Below the pieces are notes generated by a model that saw nothing but the letters and a program-made list of their open reading frames with translations, did not search any database and was not told the DNA's origin. Positions 57,405-64,000 of a DNA stretch of 64,000 nt are shown one piece after another. Every line of letters begins with the position of its first letter. Position 1 is the stretch's first letter. This stretch comes from Saccharopolyspora ipomoeae (lineage in GTDB: Bacteria > Actinomycetota > Actinomycetes > Mycobacteriales > Pseudonocardiaceae), in the NCBI RefSeq assembly GCF_029952525.1, contig NZ_JASAOF010000003.1, positions 534,555-598,554 on the forward strand, in the 5' to 3' direction. A program made the translations under genes and the position numbers.

Positions 57405-59149
57405 CACTTCTCCTCCCGGGGCTCTTCGGAGAGCCGGGCCGGGCCCTGGTCCCGGACCTCCTGCTCGCCGTCCGATTCGGACGGTCGTTCCACGCCGGTG
57501 GCCAGCAGCGCCTCGGGCGCGGCGATGCGCCGGGTGCTGGGCAGCGACAGCGGGCTGGTCTCGGCTTCCTCGCCGGGCTTGCGGGGCAGCGTCAGGCGGA
57601 AGCAGGAGCCCTCGCCGGGTTCGCCCCAGGCGTCGAGTTCGCCGCCGTGCAGGCGGGCGTCCTCCTGGCTGATCGACAGGCCGAGGCCGGTGCCGCCGCT
57701 GCGCCGGTTGCGGGACGGGTCGGCGCGCCAGAAGCGGGTGAACACCAGCTCGGCCTCACCGCTGCGCAGGCCCACCCCGTAGTCGCGAACGGTGACGGCG
57801 ACGGCCTGCTCGTTGCCGCCGAAGCGCAGTTCGACCGGGCCGCCCTCGGCGTGGTCGATGGCGTTGGCGACGAGGTTGCGCATGATGCGCTCGACGCGGC
57901 GGGCGTCGGCGACGATGTGCAGGTCGGTGCCGTCGGCGGGCGGGTGCACGCGGAGTTCGACGCCGCTGGTCTCGGCGATGGCGCGCACGGACTCGACGGC
58001 GCGGGTGGTGATCTCCTGCAGGTCGAGCTCCCCGGCGGCCAGGTCGGCGACGCCGGCGTCGAGGCGGGAGATCTCCAGCAGGTCGGCCAGCAGCAGTTCG
58101 AACCGGTCGAGCTCGTCGACGAGCAGCTCGGTGGAGCGGGACAGGCCGGGCGGGAACTCCTCGCGGGAGGCGTGCAGCACGTCGGCGGCCATCCGCACGG
58201 TGGTGAGCGGGGTGCGCAGCTCGTGCGAGACGTCGGAGGTGAAGCGGCGCTGCAGCTGGCCGAACTCCTCCAGCTGGGTGATCTGCTGCTTGAGGCTGTC
58301 GGCCATCTCGTTGAACGACTCGGCGAGCCGGGCCACGTCGTCCTCGCCGATCACCCGCATCCGCTTGTCGAGGTCGCCTTCGGCGAGCTGCTCGGCGATC
58401 TGCGCGGCCTGCCGGACCGGGCGCACCACCTGGCGGGTGACCAGGTTGGTGATCGCGCCGAGCAGCGCCAGCAGCACCACGGCGCTGACCAGCAGGGTTC
58501 GCTGCATGACGGCGAGGGTGGTCTGCTCGGCGGTGAGCGGGAACAGCAGGTAGATCTGCAGCGGTCGGGTCGCGCTGGAGACCGGGGTGCCGACGATGAC
58601 CATCGTGACGGGGCCGGTCTCGCGCTGAACGGTGTAGATCTTGGTGGCGAGCTGGCCGCGCTCGACGAAGCCGCGCAGGTCCTCGGGCACGTCCTCGACG
58701 GGTCCGGCGGCGGGCTGCTTGCTGCGCTCACCGGGTGCCCGGCCGTCGACGAGGACGGGGGTGAAGGCTCCGGCGACGGTCTCGGTGGTGGACTGGCCGG
58801 ACGAGGAGGTGGTGAGCCGGTTCAGGGCGGCCTGCAGCTGCTCGGCGACGCTGTCGGAGTTGGGGTCGACGGCGGTGAGCTCGCGCTCCAGGATCGGCAG
58901 GCTGTACTCGGCCTGCGAGATCGCGGCCTGCTCCTTGGAGTCCAGCAGCTGCGAGGTGATCTGCCACTGCAGCACCATGCCCAGCACGATCACCACGGCC
59001 AGCGATAGCGCGAGGGTGCTGACGACGACGCGCAGCTGCATCGAGCGCCGCCACATGGCCTCGAACCGGTGCCAGCGGGTGCGCGTCTCCTCCCGGACAC
59101 GACTGCTCAACAACCGCACCCAGCGGCTTTGTCGAGTCCACACGCTCAC
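57404..59149 (-). CDS. mtrB: Sensor histidine kinase MtrB
   Basis: This is a 581-residue membrane kinase. TM1 (about residues 40-63) and TM2 (about 210-235) flank an extracellular sensor domain. A HAMP domain follows (RPVRQAAQIAEQLAEGDL), then HisKA with the phosphorylated His in FTSDVSHELRTPLTT, and HATPase with NLVANAIDHAEGG, DYGVGL and SGGTGLGLSIS. It regulates cell-wall, osmotic and division responses via MtrA. I prefer GTG 59149, with TTGAGGT upstream, over the longer frame to 59272, which lies inside a stem-loop. Confidence 0.95.
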   Translation of the reverse strand: MSVWTRQSRWVRLLSSRVREETRTRWHRFEAMWRRSMQLRVVVSTLALSLAVVIVLGMVLQWQITSQLLDSKEQAAISQAEYSLPILERELTAVDPNSDSVAEQLQAALNRLTTSSSGQSTTETVAGAFTPVLVDGRAPGERSKQPAAGPVEDVPEDLRGFVERGQLATKIYTVQRETGPVTMVIVGTPVSSATRPLQIYLLFPLTAEQTTLAVMQRTLLVSAVVLLALLGAITNLVTRQVVRPVRQAAQIAEQLAEGDLDKRMRVIGEDDVARLAESFNEMADSLKQQITQLEEFGQLQRRFTSDVSHELRTPLTTVRMAADVLHASREEFPPGLSRSTELLVDELDRFELLLADLLEISRLDAGVADLAAGELDLQEITTRAVESVRAIAETSGVELRVHPPADGTDLHIVADARRVERIMRNLVANAIDHAEGGPVELRFGGNEQAVAVTVRDYGVGLRSGEAELVFTRFWRADPSRNRRSGGTGLGLSISQEDARLHGGELDAWGEPGEGSCFRLTLPRKPGEEAETSPLSLPSTRRIAAPEALLATGVERPSESDGEQEVRDQGPARLSEEPREEK

Positions 59150-59203
59150 GGCGACCTCAAGGCTGCTAGTACTCGTTTTGCGTAGCGGTGCAGGTAGCGG
59201 AAC

Positions 59204-59287
59204 CTCAGACGCCGCCTGGCTCCGGGCGCCGCTCCTGATGTATGCCAATACACGGCGTCCCGGCGTCCTCACCAGGCAACGTCTGAG
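59204..59287 (-). other. Long imperfect stem-loop between mtrA and mtrB
   Basis: CTCAGACGCCGCCTGG (59204-59219) and CCAGGCAACGTCTGAG (59272-59287) pair at 14 of 16 positions. Inside are CCGGG/CCCGG and TGTAT/ATACA pairs. This large structured RNA is in the 260-bp gap between the mtrA stop and the mtrB start, in the transcript of both genes. Function unknown; possible attenuator, processing site or small RNA. Confidence 0.7.
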
Positions 59288-59409
59288 AACCCGCGGCGGT
59301 GCGGGCTGCGAAGGTGGTCTTCACGGCTCGCGGCTGCGCCGCTTGCTCCTGACGCTCCCCATCGGACCCTTGCAGACGAGGTGACGTCCGGAACGAGGTG
59401 GTCAGCTGA

Positions 59410-60087
59410 TCACGGGGGGCCTGCCTTGTAACCCACGCCGCGGACCGTGAGGACGACCTCGGGGCGTTCCGGGTCGCGCTCGACCTTGGAGCGGAGGCGC
59501 TGGACGTGCACGTTGACCAGGCGGGTGTCGGCGGCGTGCCGGTAGCCCCAGACCTGCTCCAGCAGGACCTCGCGGGTGAAGACCTGGCGCGGCTTGCGGG
59601 CCAGGGCGACCAGCAGGTCGAACTCCAGCGGGGTCAGGGCGATGGGCTGGCCGTCGCGGGTGACCTCGTGGCCGGGCACGTCGATGATCACGTCGCCGAT
59701 GGTCAGCACCTCGGCGGGCTCGGCGTCGGTGCGGCGCAGCCGGGCGCGCAGCCGGGCGACGAGCTCCTTCGGCTTGAAGGGCTTGACCATGTAGTCGTCG
59801 GCACCGGATTCCAGACCGAGGACGACGTCGACGGTGTCGCTCTTGGCGGTGAGCATGACGATGGGCACCACGGACTCGGTGCGGATCGCCTTGCACACGT
59901 CGATGCCGTTCATCCCGGGCAGCATCAGGTCGAGCAGGACCAGGTCGGGCTTGAGCTCGCGCAAGGCGGGCATCGCCTTGGTGCCGTCGCTGACGACGGC
60001 CGTCTCGAATCCCTCTCCCCGGAGCACGATGGTCAGCATTTCGGCCAGGGCCGGATCATCGTCCACCACGAGCACGCGTGCCTTCAT
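59410..60087 (-). CDS. mtrA: DNA-binding response regulator MtrA
   Basis: This is a 225-residue OmpR-type regulator. The receiver has DDDP near residue 10, phospho-acceptor Asp in LVLLDLMLPGMNG, and MLTAKSD with KPFKPKELVARL. The DNA-binding winged helix has LTPLEFDLLVALARKPRQVFT and VNVHVQRLRSKVERDPERPEVV. It controls cell-envelope and chromosome-replication genes in actinobacteria. ATG 60087 matches the family start MKARVLVVDDDP. mtrB and lpqB follow on the same strand. Confidence 0.97.
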   Translation of the reverse strand: MKARVLVVDDDPALAEMLTIVLRGEGFETAVVSDGTKAMPALRELKPDLVLLDLMLPGMNGIDVCKAIRTESVVPIVMLTAKSDTVDVVLGLESGADDYMVKPFKPKELVARLRARLRRTDAEPAEVLTIGDVIIDVPGHEVTRDGQPIALTPLEFDLLVALARKPRQVFTREVLLEQVWGYRHAADTRLVNVHVQRLRSKVERDPERPEVVLTVRGVGYKAGPP

Positions 60088-60226
60088 GCACCACATCGTT
60101 GCACTTGTCACTTGGCGCCCGTGCATCCACCCGCCGGGTGTCGTCGCAGGTCGCGAACTCGGCGCCGGATTAGCGGAGCTCATACCGCCGAATGGAGCAG
60201 GGTCGGTGTGGTGTGGGTTTCAGCTC

Positions 60227-60871
60227 TCAGCGCATGACGTGCTCGTCCACCAGGGCGGCGAAGTCCACGTCGGCCGCGCCGTCGACGACGACCCACGGCG
60301 TCCACCAACCGGCCTCGGCCAGTTCGGCGTAGACCTCGGCGCAGCGCTGCTGGAGCGGGGTGTCGGACTCGAAGCGGTCGCGGCGGCGGTCGGTCTCGGT
60401 GCGCTCGCGGTGCTCGGCCCGCCCGGTGGCGACCTCGGCGGGAACCCGCAGCAGGATCTGCAGGTCGGGTTCGGGCAGGCCGAACCGGGTGATCTCCAGG
60501 TCGCGGACCCAGGACACGAACTCGCCGTCGGCGCGCTGGTGCAGCCGTGCCGCGCCGTAGGCGGCGTTGGAGGCGACGTAGCGGTCCAGCAGGACGACGT
60601 CGTGGGCGTCGAGGTCGGCGCGCAGCGCGTCCGCCGCTCCCCTGCGGTCCAGCGCGTAGAGGACGGCCATGCCGTGCACCGAGGACCCGAGGTCGCCGTG
60701 CTCGCCGCGCAGCGCTTCGGCGACGAGTTCGGCGTGCACGTCCTCGGTGTAGCGCGGGAACGCCGCCCCGGCGACGGTGCGGCCTCGCGCGGTCAGCTCC
60801 TCGGTGATCCCCCTGGCCAGGGTGCGCTTGCCCGCGCCGTCCAGTCCCTCGATGACGATGAGTCGTCCCAC
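60227..60871 (-). CDS. tmk: Thymidylate kinase
   Basis: This is a 214-residue enzyme that phosphorylates dTMP to dTDP. The P-loop is IEGLDGAGKRTLARGI, and the DRY-like VVLLDRYVASNAAYG is typical of the mycobacterial-type Tmk. The start is GTG 60871. It is upstream of mtrA in the same direction, as in mycobacteria; a 139-bp gap probably holds the mtrA promoter. Confidence 0.94.
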   Translation of the reverse strand: MGRLIVIEGLDGAGKRTLARGITEELTARGRTVAGAAFPRYTEDVHAELVAEALRGEHGDLGSSVHGMAVLYALDRRGAADALRADLDAHDVVLLDRYVASNAAYGAARLHQRADGEFVSWVRDLEITRFGLPEPDLQILLRVPAEVATGRAEHRERTETDRRRDRFESDTPLQQRCAEVYAELAEAGWWTPWVVVDGAADVDFAALVDEHVMR

Positions 60872-61060
60872 GTCGCAGAACCGTAGCGGAGCGGGTCGGG
60901 TCGTCTTCCGCCGCGCCGGTCCCGCCGTGCGAAACCCCGGAAAATCATGACATCACCTGCCGTGACGATCACAATCGTTCGCGTAGAGGTCGCCAGGTGT
61001 GGATCTGCGATGGACAATCACCACGGCGTTCGATGATCACCACCTGCTCGGGAGGACCCT

Positions 61061-63853
61061 GTGCAAGTACCCGGGCCCGACACCCGCGTCGTTGAGCTGC
61101 GCGTGCACGGAATCCTCGGCACCACCGGTGACGAGCTGACCGACTCGGTCGCGTCGGTGGACGTGGCCGGGGACGGGGTGGGGCGCATCATGCGTCCCGC
61201 CGACCGGCTGCGCCGTCCCGTTCCGGGCCCGATGCTCAACGCCGGTGAGCGCTCGGTGCCCCGGATCGTCGAGGGCTACGTGTGGGGCGCGATGACCTCG
61301 GGCGGCCTGGCGAAGGCGACCTGGGCGCTGCTGTTCCCGTTCGCGCTGGCCAACATGGCGCACTGGATGCTGCCGCCGACGCGAACCGACAACCCGGTCA
61401 GCCGGGTGCTGTGCTCGTCGCTGCGCGCGTTGATGCGGATCTCCGCGCTGCTGCTGACGATGCTGATGGTCGCGCAGATCACGGTGATCACCTTGGACCT
61501 GGTCGGCTCGCAGTGCCTGGCTCCGGGCGCGCGGTGCCTCGGCTTCGTGCCGGAAGCGGCGCGCGGCGCGGACGTGCTGCGGTCGGTGGTGCTGCTGATC
61601 CCGGTCGCTCTGGTCGTGCTGCTCATGCACCGGCTGTCCACTGTGTCCTGGCGGGTGTCGGCGCCGAAGGACGACAGCCCGCAGCACTCGGCGCTGGCGC
61701 CGATGCTGCCGGGCGGCAACGTGGTGTCCGATCCGGACACTCCCGCGCTGCGAGCGCTGCACGTGGCGGCCGCGCTGGCCACGGCGGCGCTGGTGGCGCT
61801 GGGCGGTCCGCTGACGTTCAGCCTGGACCCGCGGTGGCTGGTGGCGGTCGCGGTGCTGCTGGTCGCCGTGATCGGCACGGCCGGGCTGGACGACCCGGCG
61901 GGGATGCGCGAGACCAGCAAGCTGTTCCGCGCGCTGCTGGGCCGCCGCAGCAGGCGGGTGCTGATGTCGGTGGCCGGGGTGCTGCTGGCCTCGGTGGCGC
62001 TGCTGCCGGGCGAGCTGGCGGGTCCGCTGCCGGGGTCGGGGGCGACGATCGACGCGCTGACCGCGCTGCTGGTGCTGACCTGCGTGGCGGTCGCGGTGCT
62101 GCTGCTCCCGGCGTCGCTGCTGGCGCGGCCGGTGTGGAAGTCCCAGCCGAAGCAGTTGCGGCCGTGGGCCGGTGGCTGGATGGCGGCGCCGGTGCTGATG
62201 CTGGCGGCGATGCTGGGCAACGGTTTCGGCGCGGGTCTGGCGCTGAGCGTCCGGCAGACGTTGAGCGTGCCGCGGGCGCCGGGCGCGGCACCGCTGCTGC
62301 TGCCTGCCGCCTTCGACGACGTGACGATCTTCTGGGGCACCGCGGTGGTGCTCATGGCCGTGGCGCTGGTGGTGGCGGTGCCGTGGCTGCTGGTGCGGCG
62401 GTTCCGGCGCGACGACGAGGACCCGATCCCGGACGAGGTCGCGCTGCTGCACGCCGGTCGTCGGGAGGACCAGCGCAAGGCCGCGAGCGCGTGGCGGATC
62501 GCCGACCTGCAGCGCCGCTACTCGCACCAGCTGTTCCTGGTGATCGCCGGGGTGCTGACGGTGAGCACCGCGGCGAGCCTGGCGGCCCGGTTCGCGGGGA
62601 TGCCGCGGCTGCCGTGGTTGAGCGCGATCGGCGTGGTGGCGCTGGCCGGCCTGGCGGTCGGGTTGCTGCGCATGGTGTTCCTGGCGGCGACGAAGCGCGA
62701 CACCGCCCGCTACCTGGGCGTGCTGGGGGATCTGGCGCTGTTCTGGCCGCGCGAGGCGCACCCGGTGGTGCCGCCGTGCTACGCGTTGAAGGTGATCCCG
62801 GAGCTGGCCGACCGGGCCACCGAGCACCTCAAGGACCCGAACACGCGCGTGGTCCTGGTCGGGCACAGCCAGGGCAGCCTGCTGGCGGCGGTGGCCGCGG
62901 CGCGGCTGCTGGAGTCGTTGCCGGAGTCCGACCGCGAGCGCGTCGGCCTGGTGACGGCGGGCTCGCAGCTGCAGTGGGCGTATCCGAGGGCGTTCCCGGG
63001 TGTGGTGCCGCACGCGGCGCTGCGGGACCTGGCCGGGGCGATGGGCGACCGCTGGCGGTCGCTGTGCCGGGGCACGGACCCGCTGGGCGGTGCCGTGACG
63101 ACCTGGAACCGGCAGGTCTACAACGGGATGCTGATCGGTGTCGGCCTGCGCGGCGACGGCACCGAAGGCCCGCTGCCCGCGGCGACGCGGGGTCCGACGG
63201 GCGCCCTGGTGCTGGGCGGGGACCACTGGCTGCCGGACCCGCAGCGGGGGCCGTTCTCGTGCCGCCGCTGGGTTCCCGGCGTGCTGGGGCACTCGGACTA
63301 CAGCGGCGACCCGGAGTGGGATCGCGCGGTGGCGATGGCGGCGGGTCTGGAGCGCCCGGTGCGCGGCGCGGCGCTGCCGCTGTCGGAGTCGCCGCAGATC
63401 CCGTCCGCACCCGATCCGCGAGCTGTCGGGTCTGGCGCTGTCGGGTCTGGCGCTGTGGGGTCGGGTGCTGCGGGGTCTGGTGCTGCGGGGTCTGGTGCTG
63501 CGGGGTCGGGTGCGCTGTCGCCGCAGGGCGATGACGGCGGGTCGATCGGTGACTCGGTGGAGGACCTCCCGAGGAGGACCGCCGGGGAGACGGCGGAGGC
63601 GGCGAGGTCGAAGCGCACGAAGTCGATCCGGTCGTTCCGCAAGGAGTCGAAGCGCCCGGTCGAGGCCGAGGTCCCGGAGCAGCAGTCGCACGAGGAACCG
63701 CCTTCGGAGACCGCCGAGGCCTCCGCCGAGCTGCCCGCGCAGCAGGACTCCGAGCCCCGCTCGGAACCGTCGGTGCTGCCGGAGATCACCGAGCCCAGGG
63801 GCCGCATCGCCCCCTGGGAACGAGGCTCGTCCCTGCGCTCCACGGACTCCTGA
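61061..63853 (+). CDS. Large membrane protein with serine-hydrolase motif
   Basis: This is a 930-residue protein from GTG 61061 (GGAGGA upstream). It has an N-terminal segment with ELRVHGILGTTGDELTD, about ten predicted membrane helices (residues about 95-540), then a soluble region with RVVLVGHSQGSLLAAVAAA (GHSQG, the alpha/beta-hydrolase nucleophile elbow, about residue 608). HGILG near the start and a His-containing region (GDHWLPD) could complete an active site. A Gly-Ser-Ala linker with six pentapeptide repeats and a charged disordered tail end the protein. It may be a membrane-bound esterase or lipase; function unknown. Confidence 0.8.
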   Translation: MQVPGPDTRVVELRVHGILGTTGDELTDSVASVDVAGDGVGRIMRPADRLRRPVPGPMLNAGERSVPRIVEGYVWGAMTSGGLAKATWALLFPFALANMAHWMLPPTRTDNPVSRVLCSSLRALMRISALLLTMLMVAQITVITLDLVGSQCLAPGARCLGFVPEAARGADVLRSVVLLIPVALVVLLMHRLSTVSWRVSAPKDDSPQHSALAPMLPGGNVVSDPDTPALRALHVAAALATAALVALGGPLTFSLDPRWLVAVAVLLVAVIGTAGLDDPAGMRETSKLFRALLGRRSRRVLMSVAGVLLASVALLPGELAGPLPGSGATIDALTALLVLTCVAVAVLLLPASLLARPVWKSQPKQLRPWAGGWMAAPVLMLAAMLGNGFGAGLALSVRQTLSVPRAPGAAPLLLPAAFDDVTIFWGTAVVLMAVALVVAVPWLLVRRFRRDDEDPIPDEVALLHAGRREDQRKAASAWRIADLQRRYSHQLFLVIAGVLTVSTAASLAARFAGMPRLPWLSAIGVVALAGLAVGLLRMVFLAATKRDTARYLGVLGDLALFWPREAHPVVPPCYALKVIPELADRATEHLKDPNTRVVLVGHSQGSLLAAVAAARLLESLPESDRERVGLVTAGSQLQWAYPRAFPGVVPHAALRDLAGAMGDRWRSLCRGTDPLGGAVTTWNRQVYNGMLIGVGLRGDGTEGPLPAATRGPTGALVLGGDHWLPDPQRGPFSCRRWVPGVLGHSDYSGDPEWDRAVAMAAGLERPVRGAALPLSESPQIPSAPDPRAVGSGAVGSGAVGSGAAGSGAAGSGAAGSGALSPQGDDGGSIGDSVEDLPRRTAGETAEAARSKRTKSIRSFRKESKRPVEAEVPEQQSHEEPPSETAEASAELPAQQDSEPRSEPSVLPEITEPRGRIAPWERGSSLRSTDS
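63422..63511 (+). repeat. Six 15-bp tandem repeats coding for AVGSG/AAGSG
   Basis: Six consecutive 15-bp units (GCTGTCGGGTCTGGC type) encode three AVGSG and three AAGSG pentapeptides in the linker of the membrane protein. Copy number may vary between strains. Confidence 0.95.
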
Positions 63854-64000
63854 CCGGACAACGACCGACCCCCGGTCCCCCGGAGCGGTGCCACGCAGCG
63901 GTACCCCCGTGGTGGTGCCCCCGTGTCGGTGCCGGGGTGGGTCGACAGTGGACAGTTTTAGCCATAATCACCCATGATCAATGTCCTTTTTGCCCGGACA
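63854..64000. other. End of window, no complete gene
   Basis: The last 147 bp after the stop contain a run of GGTGCC-like words, then a less GC-rich stretch (TTTTAGCCATAATCACCC) followed by ATG 63974. The nine codons to the edge read MINVLFART, which may be the beginning of a gene, but this cannot be assessed. Confidence 0.4.

Overview
This is a very GC-rich, densely packed chromosomal window from an actinomycete, with many GTG and TTG starts and short intergenic gaps. The right half carries the conserved actinobacterial block whiB1, pdtaS, bL37, secA, hpf, comF, lpqB, mtrB, mtrA, tmk. Together with kgd, NiSOD and leaderless promoters, this points to Actinomycetota, most plausibly a Pseudonocardiales member (Saccharopolyspora/Amycolatopsis type). 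The genus is inference only. I see no rRNA, tRNA, CRISPR array, insertion sequence or prophage.

Layout. 0-1.6 kb: two DUF202 membrane proteins (the first cut by the window edge) and an ohrR-ohr peroxide-resistance pair. 1.7-6.6 kb: amino-acid metabolism, with a tandem glycine riboswitch ahead of gcvH-sdaA and a PucR-type regulator beside alanine dehydrogenase. 6.9-9.2 kb: a three-gene set of HTH protein, ImmA/IrrE-like metallopeptidase and polytopic membrane protein, followed by a PAP2-type phosphatase. 10.3-16.7 kb: a zinc-ribbon protein, a two-gene ABC transporter and a fused two-half ABC exporter. 17.2-20.9 kb: kgd, followed by a 58-residue conserved protein. 21.3-24.2 kb: an oxidoreductase, a CmtR-like metal sensor with a CDF transporter, and a methyltransferase.

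24.3-32.0 kb is a complete histidine-utilisation operon (hutH, hutU, an M20 amidohydrolase, hutF, hutI) with mostly 4-bp gene overlaps and a divergent IclR regulator. 32.0-35.3 kb is an osmoprotectant (glycine betaine type) ABC operon, also overlapped throughout. 35.5-42.6 kb holds an aminopropyl-transferase-like protein, a PAS-GGDEF-EAL protein, malic enzyme and an RmlC-like epimerase. 42.6-45.1 kb has the nickel superoxide dismutase and its maturation protease, a membrane protein and a histidine-rich protein. 45.1-48.1 kb has a histidine phosphatase, an acetyltransferase, a small membrane protein and a lipid kinase. 48.3-60.9 kb is the conserved core block: redox-responsive WhiB1, PdtaS sensor kinase, protein export, ribosome hibernation, and the MtrAB-LpqB cell-envelope signalling operon. 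The last gene encodes a large membrane protein with a serine-hydrolase motif.

The most striking unexplained structure is a dispersed motif of about 25 bp (core TGACAGGAAGGTTCCC, ending in CTCAC). I count roughly 27 exact or degenerate copies between 1.5 and 44.7 kb, and none that I can see from 45 to 64 kb. Copies occur singly, as inverted pairs, as direct repeats and as a run of four. Several provide the stop codon of the gene they follow, and several lie in frame inside enzymes (hutU, hutF, sdaA and others) without evident change in protein length. Other regulatory signals include two CRP-type boxes before whiB1, a CebR-like palindrome before kgd and a long stem between mtrA and mtrB.
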